Positions 38,055-48,543 of a DNA stretch of 64,000 nt are shown here, one piece after another. The stretch lies in the NCBI GenBank assembly GCA_001510575.1, contig LNGK01000003.1, positions 2,929,732-2,993,731 of the forward strand, in the 5' to 3' direction. Both the position numbers and the translations under genes were made by a program. The DNA is from Knoxdaviesia capensis (Eukaryota > Ascomycota > Sordariomycetes > Microascales > Gondwanamycetaceae). A model generated the notes under the pieces. The model saw only the letters and a program-made list of their open reading frames with translations, was not told where the DNA came from and searched no databases. Position 1 is the first letter of the stretch; each line of letters begins with the position of its first letter.

Positions 38055-41000
38055 CTATGCAGTGATCTGCATCCCGGCGATCGGATCGACCCCCGAGCCG
38101 GAGGTATCCATCGGCGACACGTCGTCCCGCAGGTCCGGCGGCCCGGCGGCGGGGGCGGCGGCCGCCGCCCCCGCCATCGCCGCCACCGCGGCGCCCGCCC
38201 GGAAGGTCAGGCTCGCCATGGTCTCCTCGTCGATCGAGTACTCCCCGGCCGGCGGCGGCACACCACCCGCGCTTCTACTATCAGAGAACCCGCCAGCAGC
38301 AGCAGCAGCAGCGGCATTGTTCACACCCTGCACATGTGCGGAGGACGGTCCACGCAGCCCAGCCGCCGCCGCGCACTCGGCCATCTTGCGCTCGCCCGCC
38401 GTGCGCAGCACCTTCAGCAACTCGGCCATGTGGAACGGCTTGACCAGCACATCGTCGCAGCCGGCCGCGCGCGCCGCCGCCAGCTGCTCGTCGCGCGCGT
38501 TCGCGCTGACGGCGATGATCGGCATGCGCCCGCCGGCGGCGCACAGCACCGTGCCGCGCGCCTCGAGCTCGCGGATGCGCTGCGTGCACGCCAGCCCGTC
38601 CATCACCGGCATCTCCATGTCCATCAGCACAAAGTGCACCGGCACGATGTCGGCGTGCAGCTGCGGCCGCGGCGCGCCGGGCTGCGCCGTCGACGTGGTC
38701 AGCAGCGGGAGCGGCGTCTGGTCGATGATGGGGGTCACGGTGCCGCCGCACGAGGTGCTGCTGCTGGGGCCGCCGTTGCTGGCGGCCTGCCCGCGCACCT
38801 GCTCGGCCAGCGTGACCAGCCGCTCGAGCGCCTCCTCGCCGTGGCTGGCCACACACACCGCGAAGCCGCGCGTGCTGAGCCCGCGCCGCGTGATTTGCTG
38901 GTTGATGTAGTTGTCCTCGACAATCATCACGCCCTTCTGGCCGGCCAACGGATCGCCGCCGCCGCGCGCACACGCCGTCTCCGGCTCGGCCGAAGAACAT
39001 GGGTCGGCAGCCTCTTCCCTGTTCAGGCAGATATTCGACGGCTTGCGGGTGCGCGCCCGCGCAAACGCGCCGATATCCTCGACGCAGTCGGACTTGGACG
39101 ACGACTTGTTCTCGGCGTCCTCGCGCGACGGCTCACTGGGCACGTAGGCCTTGATGAAGAACGCAAACGTCGACCCGACGCCGTACGAGCTCTTCACGCC
39201 GATCAGCCCGTTCTGCAGCTCCGTCAGCCGCTTCGAGATGAACAGCCCCAGCCCGGACCCGCCGTACCGCACGTGGGTTTCGTTGCTGCCCTGGTGGAAC
39301 TTGATGAACAAGCTCTCCATCTCCGCGTCTGTCAGCCCGCGCCCGGTGTCCTTGATCTCAAACGTCAGGTACACTGCCGACGTGGTGTGGTGCGCCTGCG
39401 GGATCTCCCACTTGTCGTCGTCCGCCTCGACGGTGCGCGGAATGAACTTGACGCCGGCTGATTCGCCCGTGGGCCGCACAGTTGATGCCATGATCCGCAC
39501 CGTCACGTTGCGCATCTCGGCCAGCTTGGTGAACTTGAGCGCATTGGCTAGGAGGTTGATGAGCACCTGCGTGACGCGCGACGGATCAAAGTCAAGGAAC
39601 GTGTAGCCGAGCTTCTCAAACGAGTCGTCGACAATGAACTTCAGTTTGACGTCGACGCGGTTGGCCTCGACCTCGAAGATCTTGATGGCGTTGCGCACAA
39701 GCCGCACCGGGTTGACGGTGAACGGCGTTACCGAGAGCATGTTGGAATCCAGCTTGGAAAGCGTGAGGATATCGTCGACGATGCGCTTCTGGTGCTGCGC
39801 ACACGTGGCGATGATCTCGGCGTTGTCCATGCAGTCGGTCAGCCTCTTGCTGATTTCCGCCGGCCCCAGCGTCTTGGAGATGACCAGCGGCTCTCCCGAC
39901 TCCGACTGGACAAGAGTTTCAGTCTCGGCCGCCTCCGCCTCCACCTCCGCATCCTCGTCCAGAGGCTCTTCACTGGGCGGTGGCAGATCAAGTTGGTCCT
40001 GGATCACCGACAGCACGGAGATGATTTCGTCGGCACAGTGGATGATGGCCCCAAGAGGGTTGCGCATTTCGTGCGAGGTCATGTCGAAGAACGTCTCCTG
40101 CTTCCGCATCGTTTCGATTACATGGTCGTTCCGAGCCCGCTCCATGTCAACCTGCCAGCGCTGCTCAGAAATATCGTAGATGCATCCCGTCACACTCTGA
40201 GCCCGGCCGTCGGCAGAAAACGAAGACAGAAACTTCACGAGCGCGCACGTGTGCCGGGTCACCGTCTTACCGTCGGCATCTTGGCCGGTCCACTGCTTGT
40301 TGAGGCGAATTTCAATCGACTGCGGAGTGGACTCTTTCACCAGAAGGTCCAGACACTCTCGCAGTCGGGGCAAATCCTCTTCCACGACACACGTCTGCCA
40401 GGGCCGAACATCGTTGACCTTGAGACTGCACTTGGGCAGGCCAAGCAAATCCATGAACACATCGTTGGCAATCATCAGCCGGCCGGTGAGGCTGACCTGG
40501 AACAGGCCAACGGTATCCGAAGTGATGCGTCGGATATGTTCGGACTCTTGCGCCTGTTGGCCAGCAATCCAGCAAGCCCGTTTGTGAGTGGTGACGTCAG
40601 CAAGCGTGGTAAAGATGCGAGAAACCCGGCCATCCAGCGACCGCTCAGCTCTGCCGGTGGCAAGCACGTATCTGCTGTTATGGTCGAACTTGAAAGCATT
40701 GGACAACCCGAAGTCGGTATTCGCGCGGAATTGCTTGTGCGGATCGGGAGACTCGGGCCGCACGCCCTGGGGGCCATTCAGAAGGCTGAACTCGTACGTG
40801 ACAGCTGACGATAGCTGCACATCATGGTAGAAGCGTCTCACCAACGGTGTTTGATCAGCCCCAACACACGAGAGCAAGCCCTGGTGTCCTGTGGAATCAT
40901 CCGGCATCGAGAGGCCGGTGATTTCATACCATGCCTCGTTTGCAAACTCAATTTCGCCGAACTCATTACCTACGGCCATGCCAATCGGCAGCAGGTTCGC

Positions 41001-42818
41001 GATCGACTTGAAGCTGTGCAGCGAGTCGATCATGGGAGGGGGGGCGTGTTGTATCAACGCCAGTTGGTTAGGCGCAGGAGAGAAAGGTGTTTGGCCGCCC
41101 AGAACCATGTCGTCGGCATCGGGAGAAGGAAACAGGGAGCTGGAATACGAGGCCCGGCGTTCAGAGAGCAGAGCATTGGCCACGGACATGGACAGAAGTT
41201 GCGACAGCAAGGCAATATAGTCGCGGAAAGCGTCGTCGTAGGCAGTTGAAGGGTCCAACACCAGGGTCAGCGCGCCAATAACCTCGCTGTTCGCCGGGCG
41301 GATGGGGATAATAATCATGTTCCGGCCGGCCTCGACCAAGTCCCCTTCAAGAGAATCGGTTTCGCAGGTGGCACTGACGGGGAAGGCTTCGTCCTCGGTC
41401 CGGACAAAGATCGGCGCCTGGGACCGGATGGCTTGGGCAAGTCTAGAGGTGTTCCAGCTAGGAGTGCCGGGGGACAGATGTATCGAACGCTCCAGGGCAG
41501 GGTGGTCGATGGATATTCCCACCACGCCCTCCAGCTCGCAGAAAACATCAGACACCGCCATATCCGGGGGTGATTTGGCATCGAAAGGCTCCGAGACATC
41601 TTGGGGATGGTGTGGCACAAAATCCAGAGACAACGAGATGGTGTTGACGGAATACAAGACGGAGCAAAGGAAGTCATGGGTAGGGCGGGTGGTGAGCTCT
41701 TCGATAAGAACGGCCCAGTATGATCGGAGATTCTTGGCGGCGCTGAGGGAAGATCCAAGATGGTTGAGTTGAGACATGCGCGACTGCAGTTGGTGTTGAG
41801 CGGTGAGGTCCTGGAGGGTGTGGATATACCCCAGGCACTCGCCATTCAGAATGAGGGGGGACATGCCGTGTCGCAGCAGCAGTTCACCGACAACTCCGGA
41901 GGCATTCAACGGAAGATGGCGGGCCTCGGTGTCGGGACTGTGGCGACGGGTCTCGTGGCAGACGGCGATTTGCGACTCGAGAATGTGGGCCGACGTGGGC
42001 CATAGAGAGGTGAGCGGTCTTCCGAGCAGAGACCGCGTGCCGGCAGGGTGAAGGAAGTCGGCGTAGCTGTTGTTGTACAGGGCGAGAAGGTTTGGGCCCC
42101 AGAAGATGCATATGGGGCGGCTGACGGCATTGATATGGACGAAGAGGTGTTCGAGGTGGGAATGCCACGACTCTCGGGGGCCAAGAGCGGTAGAGGACCA
42201 GTCGATGCCCTGGTCGGAGGAGACTGGGCCTAGGACTTCATCAAGATCGGGATCGGTTGCAGGCTCGTACACGGGATCGAGGGCCATGTAAAAGTCTTCG
42301 GGGTGGGCGGGGACGGCCAGTATAGGTTCCGCCGGCGGGAGGTCGGCAGTCTGAGGTAACGAGACGTCGATCTCGACATGGTTTTCGATGGGCGCAGGAG
42401 GCTCGGTCAGCTGGTCTGGTACGGGAGAAGGGGTAGAGGGCGGGGCAGCGGCGTTTGCGCTGACAACCAAGAGGCCCGACTTTGTGCGATGCTTGGACCA
42501 CAGGAGGCCAAAGGCGACAAACTGGCCGGACGGCGAGAAGATGGTGGCGGGGGCACTGGAAGGATCGGAGTCTGCGGCGATCCAGGACCAGAAATGGTCA
42601 TGGGCGGGTTGGTGGGCGGCGAGAGCGTCGGCAAGATCGGGACATGCGGCAGCCAAGGCCGGATTCCGGTAGGCTACGGTAGGCACGGCATGGCTGTTGG
42701 TGCCAAGCGGGAACAGCGACGGCCGGCGGGATATGGCCGAGGCAAGGACCAAGGTTGGGCGTGGATCGAGATCGAGGAGATCGACCAGAGCATCGTCGAT
42801 GTGCGAATGCGACTTCAT
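38055..42818 (-). CDS. Hybrid sensor histidine kinase / response regulator
   Basis: Sensor of a fungal phosphorelay; it should autophosphorylate and pass phosphate through its own receiver to an Hpt protein encoded elsewhere. One uninterrupted reading frame of 1587 aa. Order: PAS-like region (~205-330, ICIFWGPNLLALYNNSYADF), GAF-like region (~345-555), PAS (~610-740, GEIEFANEAWYEITGL), second PAS (~780-890, GRLMIANDVFMDLLGL), HisKA with H-box DMTSHEMRNPL (His916), HATPase with LINLLANALKFTK and GGSGLGLFISKRL, and a C-terminal receiver (GVMIVEDNYINQQ, HFVLMDMEMPVMDG with Asp1400, and DDVLVKPFHMAEL). All phosphotransfer residues are present. No membrane segments are evident, so it is probably cytosolic. 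The receiver contains a long Ser/Gly/Thr insertion before its phospho-Asp strand. The start chosen is the first ATG of the frame; a spliced upstream start cannot be excluded. Confidence 0.92.
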   Translation of the reverse strand: MKSHSHIDDALVDLLDLDPRPTLVLASAISRRPSLFPLGTNSHAVPTVAYRNPALAAACPDLADALAAHQPAHDHFWSWIAADSDPSSAPATIFSPSGQFVAFGLLWSKHRTKSGLLVVSANAAAPPSTPSPVPDQLTEPPAPIENHVEIDVSLPQTADLPPAEPILAVPAHPEDFYMALDPVYEPATDPDLDEVLGPVSSDQGIDWSSTALGPRESWHSHLEHLFVHINAVSRPICIFWGPNLLALYNNSYADFLHPAGTRSLLGRPLTSLWPTSAHILESQIAVCHETRRHSPDTEARHLPLNASGVVGELLLRHGMSPLILNGECLGYIHTLQDLTAQHQLQSRMSQLNHLGSSLSAAKNLRSYWAVLIEELTTRPTHDFLCSVLYSVNTISLSLDFVPHHPQDVSEPFDAKSPPDMAVSDVFCELEGVVGISIDHPALERSIHLSPGTPSWNTSRLAQAIRSQAPIFVRTEDEAFPVSATCETDSLEGDLVEAGRNMIIIPIRPANSEVIGALTLVLDPSTAYDDAFRDYIALLSQLLSMSVANALLSERRASYSSSLFPSPDADDMVLGGQTPFSPAPNQLALIQHAPPPMIDSLHSFKSIANLLPIGMAVGNEFGEIEFANEAWYEITGLSMPDDSTGHQGLLSCVGADQTPLVRRFYHDVQLSSAVTYEFSLLNGPQGVRPESPDPHKQFRANTDFGLSNAFKFDHNSRYVLATGRAERSLDGRVSRIFTTLADVTTHKRACWIAGQQAQESEHIRRITSDTVGLFQVSLTGRLMIANDVFMDLLGLPKCSLKVNDVRPWQTCVVEEDLPRLRECLDLLVKESTPQSIEIRLNKQWTGQDADGKTVTRHTCALVKFLSSFSADGRAQSVTGCIYDISEQRWQVDMERARNDHVIETMRKQETFFDMTSHEMRNPLGAIIHCADEIISVLSVIQDQLDLPPPSEEPLDEDAEVEAEAAETETLVQSESGEPLVISKTLGPAEISKRLTDCMDNAEIIATCAQHQKRIVDDILTLSKLDSNMLSVTPFTVNPVRLVRNAIKIFEVEANRVDVKLKFIVDDSFEKLGYTFLDFDPSRVTQVLINLLANALKFTKLAEMRNVTVRIMASTVRPTGESAGVKFIPRTVEADDDKWEIPQAHHTTSAVYLTFEIKDTGRGLTDAEMESLFIKFHQGSNETHVRYGGSGLGLFISKRLTELQNGLIGVKSSYGVGSTFAFFIKAYVPSEPSREDAENKSSSKSDCVEDIGAFARARTRKPSNICLNREEAADPCSSAEPETACARGGGDPLAGQKGVMIVEDNYINQQITRRGLSTRGFAVCVASHGEEALERLVTLAEQVRGQAASNGGPSSSTSCGGTVTPIIDQTPLPLLTTSTAQPGAPRPQLHADIVPVHFVLMDMEMPVMDGLACTQRIRELEARGTVLCAAGGRMPIIAVSANARDEQLAAARAAGCDDVLVKPFHMAELLKVLRTAGERKMAECAAAAGLRGPSSAHVQGVNNAAAAAAAGGFSDSRSAGGVPPPAGEYSIDEETMASLTFRAGAAVAAMAGAAAAAPAAGPPDLRDDVSPMDTSGSGVDPIAGMQITA

Positions 42819-43922
42819 GACTCGCAAGCCAAAAGCGGTGCCTCCCGTAGACGCGAGTGTCTGGGAGGCTGGAAAGACGGGGGGGGAGAAGAAGTTGGAG
42901 ATGTTACAGGGACGACGGAGAGAAGACGTGGACGGTGGAGAGAGAGGAAGAGACGATTCATAAGGTCATAAACGGAGAGAGATCACCATGAAGAGGAAGA
43001 GGAAGAGAATACGAAGAGCGACGTTTTTCTGGCAGAGACGGTTTGTTAAGGAGACATGGCGTTGTGAGACTGCCAAGAATGGTGATGATGGTGATGATGA
43101 TGCGGATTTGTAATTTTGATGATGTAAAAAAGAAAAAGAAAATGGCCACAGAAGAGAAAAATAAAGAGGATGGAATGTAAAAAAAAAAAAAGAAGAAAAG
43201 AAAAAGAAGAAAATCCAATTGGCAAGGTTGTTGTTTCTGCACGAGCAGAAGTTCTCAAGACCAGATCAACATGATCAAAAGATGTGTGGATGATGGTGAG
43301 AATTGATTTGCAAGATGGCGAAGAAAGTTGGTGGTGATGGCTTCGAAGATTCGAAACACGGAAAAAAGCGAGGTGGGAAGGAACTGGGGGGGGAAGGGAA
43401 GGAACGAAGGAAAAGGAAGGAAAGAAGGGCAAGGAAGGAAGGAATTAGTTGGATTAGCAATCGCCAGAGGCAAACGGTCTCGACCGGAAAGAAAAAAAAG
43501 AAGGAACCCCCCCCCCTCCAAGGAAAGAGCAGGCTCGGACAGGGGGGCGTGGTTTTGCGCAGTGGAGATTATAGGGGGTTTGAGCAAGAATTGGCGGGAG
43601 ACACCACTGAAAAGGGCCTGTAGAGGTACATAGGGACAGAACATGCTTTGTTAGCAAGGATCTGTGACGTTATTTCCCGGCGGTATGTTCTCTGCCGGAG
43701 CCGACAAAAAGAAACGTGGGTGCTTGTTAGTGTGTCTCTCATGGAAGATTTAGTGTATTTACAGTAGTGTCCTTGTACTATGGAGGCCTGAAACGGCGCA
43801 GATTTAGTTGGCCCAGGTGGTAGTGGCATATTGTAACGCGGATTCGTTCCTCCTTGGTGTGCAGGGCTAAGATGTTTAGACTCTGTAGTCGGTACACGCT
43901 TAGGTCGGTCGGTATTGTGTGT

Positions 43923-45700
43923 GTACTGTACTGTTCAGTAGTTATCTTGGGTGGAGGAAAAGTTGTGTGAGAGTGGTGATGGTGGAATGTCGGTGGAGGG
44001 CAGAGAGAGTGCGATGGATGTACCAGTACTTCTGGAGAGGATGCACATGCAATTACTGTACCTACCCGTCGGAGTAACCGTTGGAGAGGACGGAGTACCC
44101 TCTACAGTGTACTGTACTCTTCAGGATACCTGTGTTATGTAGCAGTCAGAGTGAGTGAGTGGGGGCAGTATGGAAGGCGGTGACTGATAAGAACGCACCG
44201 ATTCCGCCAGAGTTCCAGCAGCGCGGCACAGGAGCCCGAGTACAAGAGCGAGCCCAGGAGTTACATAACATTGCATGTACTGTACATATGTATACGTGCA
44301 GTGGTGGTATACATCTTGGAGTGACTGTAGACACAACTCGGACTCTGTGCCTGGTGTGAGTGGAGATCACATCCCCATGCAAACATGCCCGGCCGGGCCA
44401 ACCAGAGCCCACGGCTTCTGTGTCTGTACAGTAGTACTGTAGGATGTACTCTTGCCAGACAGGTGACTGACGACTTATACACACAGGATACGGCACCCGT
44501 TCGTATTAGGAACAGCAGACATGTACCGACAGACATACAAATGCCGAGACAGTGGTGGTAATTCCGTCGTAGGAGCGCACATATGTACCTCCATTGCTCA
44601 CCTTGGTATGTAGAGTACAGTACTGTACATATATACGAGCAGTCTGCTGAAAGCGACTGACTACCTGCACATGTACCGTACTGTACATCACCGCGCCGGT
44701 AAGTATTGCAGTACTTGACTGTACTTGCCCCGAAAAAAAGGGCCAATTAATTCTCTTCCTTGATTTCTCACCCATTACTTAGACCGGCCCAACCCACTCT
44801 TTTCTCCCCCTGACCCACACTAGGCCTAATACGGCAAGCTTGGCTCTGTGACGTCACTCTACTAGTTCTGCTGCAGAATGGCGGTTTTTCTTTTTCTTTT
44901 TCTTCCGTTCCGTTCCTTTCCTGTTTTTTCTTCTTTTGTTCCGTATTCCCGCTTCGCTCACTTGTCTGGCTGGGCCAATCACAGCACGGGTGTTTTTTGC
45001 TGTGCTCTTGTTGTAGTGCGCCTCTACGCCCTGCCCAGCACTGGTCACTTACTGAAGGAATGCTGGTGGTGGTGGTGGTGGGATTGAAATCGACAATCTC
45101 AAGATCTGGGCAGCCTGGTCTTTTTTTTTTTGTTTCTTGCTTCAGTTGGCCACCACAAACCTGTCAAAAACGCAGGATCGTCGGACTCGGGGGGTGGCCT
45201 GCTTCGGTCGTTGTTCGTATGCGGTTCGTCCCTGTAGTCATAACCATATAGTGTACACTACGCTCTTGTATGCCACGTTCACAGGCGGGCTGACAGCGCG
45301 ACAGCGCCGGATTACCGAGCACTTCCTTCATTTCTTTCGTACGTCCGCCCTGGGAACTTCAAAGGTTGGCGGGGAGTGAGACTGAGAGCCGTACTCAGAG
45401 AGCGTCAGGAAGCCCAGCAGCCGGTGGCCACACGGACCAAAACGAGTAAGCATCCAATATCGCCAACCTCTATAATCACAGTCACAGAAAATATGCTCGT
45501 ACACAGGCTGTTTTGGCAGCCGTGTTCTCTCGCTCCAACACCTCGTCACTCCCTGGCCAGCCAGCCGCCCGAGAAACGAAGCAGCACTTGCACGAGTACA
45601 GTAGGGAGCTTCAAGGCGTCATCCATGGTAGTGTCCCGACAGCCCATTTGCCACCAGTATATATACCTGTGAATCCAATAAATAATGTACTGTACTGTAC
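43923..45700. repeat. Dispersed GTACTGTAC/GTACAGTAC element cluster
   Basis: The nonamer or its complement occurs at 43923-43931, 44109-44117, 44277-44285, 44615-44623 and 44620-44628 (together a perfect 14-bp palindrome, GTACAGTACTGTAC), 44678-44686, 45687-45695 and 45692-45700. Near-matches lie around 44,020, 44,054, 44,428 and 44,703. Eight exact copies in 1.8 kb is far above chance for a nonamer counted on both strands (about 0.01 expected with equal base frequencies). Function unknown. Confidence 0.75.
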
Positions 45701-46042
45701 CCGAGAGTACGTACATTGCGAATTACCGAAAGAAGCTAACGGCCAAAAGAGCGGGCAATCATCGCTGTGGGTGGGATGCCAAAAATAAAAGAGTGGTTTG
45801 TCCGTTGGGGCGGGGAGGGCGTGAGTGAGTGATGATAAAATCTCATCATTTTTGCTGACACCCCCCCTCCTCCTCATTCTCTCTCCGGTTTTCAAACCCC
45901 CAACGCCGCTTTGCTGTGTCGTTTCGTAGCGTTTGTAAGCTTCTCTGTCCTGTTGCATGGCGTTCAATATCCATCCATACTTGTTTACCTATGTTTGTAC
46001 ATATATGATACGAAGTCACCAACACACAATATACACACACAT

Positions 46043-46046
<4 letters not shown>

Positions 46047-46083
<37 letters not shown>
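46047..46083. repeat. (AG)18 microsatellite
   Basis: Uninterrupted AG dinucleotides for about 36 bases, preceded by a short CA run. Confidence 0.95.
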
Positions 46084-46085
<2 letters not shown>

Positions 46086-47101
46086 CAACGAGAGAGAGAC
46101 ACATACAGAAGAGAGAGAGGGCCCCAGTAAACAGTTCCCGGCCCTCTGGATACACTCCACGTCCTGTACTCCAAGCAACCCCCCTGCAAATGAATACTCT
46201 GAAATGAACCCGTCAACATGTCATAATGACACCGAGTTCTTCTATTCCCCCCTCCCCTTCACCCCATACACCGGAGCTTTTTTTCTGGGGCTTGCTCGTG
46301 TTGCAGCATGTTGACCGCCTCAAAAAGAACCTTTTTTTGCGTGTCTTGGACGTTTGCTATCATCGACGAGTTTATTGCGTTTTGCTGTTTTTGTGGTTGG
46401 TAAGAATAGTCACCGGGTAGTGTGGGAGATGATATCGGCTGTTTGGATGTGGGCAGGCAGTGGGCACCCGGCAACCAAGCTGTGGCAGCCCGTCGTATCT
46501 GGTGTCTTCTTCTTCCTCTTCTCTCTCTCCGTTAAGAAAAAGGTCTCGGTGCCACTCGTGCTGCCAACTTCGGGGTTCTCAGGCTGAGAGGAACACGCGC
46601 GCGGCCGGATGAACGAGGCCGGGGTACGAAAACCCACCCATAGAGCTTATTGTTCCGCAAGTATATATGTAGTGGATTACCAATTCGATGCTTATCTAGA
46701 TATCCAGGAAGTCCGCAGAGCCGAGGGGAAGGGAAACCCTCACGGCCTCCCGTATCTGCCCTCGCTAAACCTTGCCCTTCTAGCCGTCCAGTACTTGTCC
46801 TTGTCTTCCCGTGCCAGTAATCGAAAATGAAAAACCACAACCCTCCCACACTTTCCCACTCGTGGGGTACGTGTCAGGACATTCCGTTCCGGGCCAGATT
46901 GTGCCAAAGCTGACTCTGGAAGCCCGGCACACATTCCCCCTTGTGCCTTTGTTGTCCCCCGCATGTCTACCCCTCCTTCTCTTTCTCTCTATCCCCTCCA
47001 ACACCTCCCCAAAAGACTACCGCGCTCTCGGGGGCCATCCCCCTATTCTCCAGAATCACAAATCCAGAATCACAAAGCCAAAGGCAGAGCAGAGTCCCAA
47101 C

Positions 47102-48543
47102 CTACCCAAACAGGCTCATGTACACGCCCCAGCCAACCCCCGCCAGACTACCGACCAAGTTGCGCCCCTGCACGCTCTTGACCACCGCGAAGTTGACCAA
47201 GCTGACCATCGGCCACAGCCGCCAGCCGGCCATGACGATCGGCACAAACTTCGCCCGCACCTCCGCCACCACCGCGCTCCAGTCGACCCGGCTGTAGTCG
47301 ATCGCCCGCCCGCTTGCCAGGAACGCCACGCTGCGTCCGGCCGCCGGCTGCACGGGCTCGTGCGCGCCGGGCGTCATGGCGGCGCGCAGAGACGTCATGA
47401 ACACGCAGAACAGCAGCGTGTTGACCACCGCGCCGATCGTCTGGTCCAGCAGCGTCTTGATCAGCGTGTTGCGCACGTTCAGCTTGGGCGGCGCATCGTC
47501 CGGCTTAGTGTCGGCCTTCTTGGTGGCTGGCGACATCTTCTTCTTCTTCTTCTCATATGCGGGAAAGCTCTCTTCCAAGAAGGTTTGCCTGTACGGATAT
47601 TGAGGTCAAAACGTGTCAGATTTGGGATCATGCATTTCCAGGTCCTCCATTTGTCCCTCTTTTTTTTTTCAGGGACCTTTAGGACTGTCCCTTGATCAGG
47701 CCTGCGTTCCCGCCAGAGCCAGGGTGTGCCTTTGAGTTCGAGCGTTTTCCCCGTATCTGGGGAATCTTCCTAATCAACCGGGCCCCGTCCTTATCTTGCG
47801 GAATCTCTTCTGGAAATCTCGATATGTTCATGTATGTTGTCAAGTGGATTCCAAGAGGGAGTAGCATAGAGTATAATCATGTGGGAAGACGGAAATATGG
47901 GGTGTGTGAAAAGGACCAAAAAATATTATAATATAATATCATCCGGAATAAGAAGACAAAAAGGACTTACCATAAGAAGTTAGGCGAGGTGTTGACCAGA
48001 CTGAAAATCATGAACTGGAAAACCGGCACCCAGTCGATTACGAGGCGGGTCTGGAAGGAAGGAAGCAGGTCCCCGGTTAGCTATAAAGTTCCTTGACCAC
48101 AGGGAAGGAAGGAAGGCAAAAAGGAAGAAGAAAAAAAGAAGACCCGCCGGACAATCTAGAGCGGAGGAATAAAGAGCAGTAGATACACACACAAGTCCTA
48201 ACACCGAAAGGGGCACAGGCCAAGGGGGGGCCACAGCTTCTCTCTGAATCCTCCCCTCCCAGAAACAAGACAACGTAACCCGACCATTACAGGGAAACGG
48301 TGTGGGAGAGAGAGAGAGAGAGAGAGAGTCGCAATGAGAGGGGGGAGCAAGAAGGCCGTGGAGTTGGTGGTGCTTGAAACGGATGGCTTGGAGGTGGAAC
48401 AAAGAGAAAACAAGCAAAGAAAGAGAGTTTCGGTGTATACATACATCACCTCGGTAGGCCACCAGTGTCTGGGCCAGAATGTTCGACACGCCAGCCAGAA
48501 GCGCCGACTGGGCGGTCGCGATGACGATGGGCGGCAGCGCCAT
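47102..48543 (-). CDS. Mpv17/PMP22-family membrane protein
   Basis: Small multi-pass protein of the family that includes peroxisomal PMP22, mitochondrial Mpv17 and yeast Sym1. Three exons: 48543-48445, 48050-47971 and 47588-47102, giving 221 aa. Exon 1 reads MALPPIVIATAQSALLAGVS plus NILAQTLVAYRGD; exon 2 reads TRLVIDWVPVFQFMIFSLVN plus TSPNFLW. Exon 3 carries a lysine-rich loop, KLNVRNTLIKTLLDQTIGA, and the family block AGWRLWPMVSLVNFAVVKSV ending SLAGVGWGVYMSLFG. The junctions (gtatgt/cag, gtaagt/cag) restore frame. Both introns are 382-394 nt, several times the length usual in this window. Organelle (peroxisome or mitochondrion) cannot be decided from sequence alone. Confidence 0.87.

Larger units (their letters stand above)
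42819..47101. other. 4.3-kb gene-free region with GTAC elements and microsatellites
   Basis: About 42,960-43,530 is purine-rich on the plus strand, which means pyrimidine-rich upstream of the leftward histidine kinase: its likely promoter. 43,900-45,720 carries a cluster of GTACTGTAC/GTACAGTAC elements, listed separately. A GA microsatellite lies at 46,047-46,083. Many short open frames exist but none resembles a protein family. Confidence 0.55.

Noticed and set aside
38334..40808. Plus-strand frames of 375 and 338 codons
   Set aside because: Antisense shadows of the GC-biased histidine kinase gene, composed largely of Arg/Ala/Gly/Pro.
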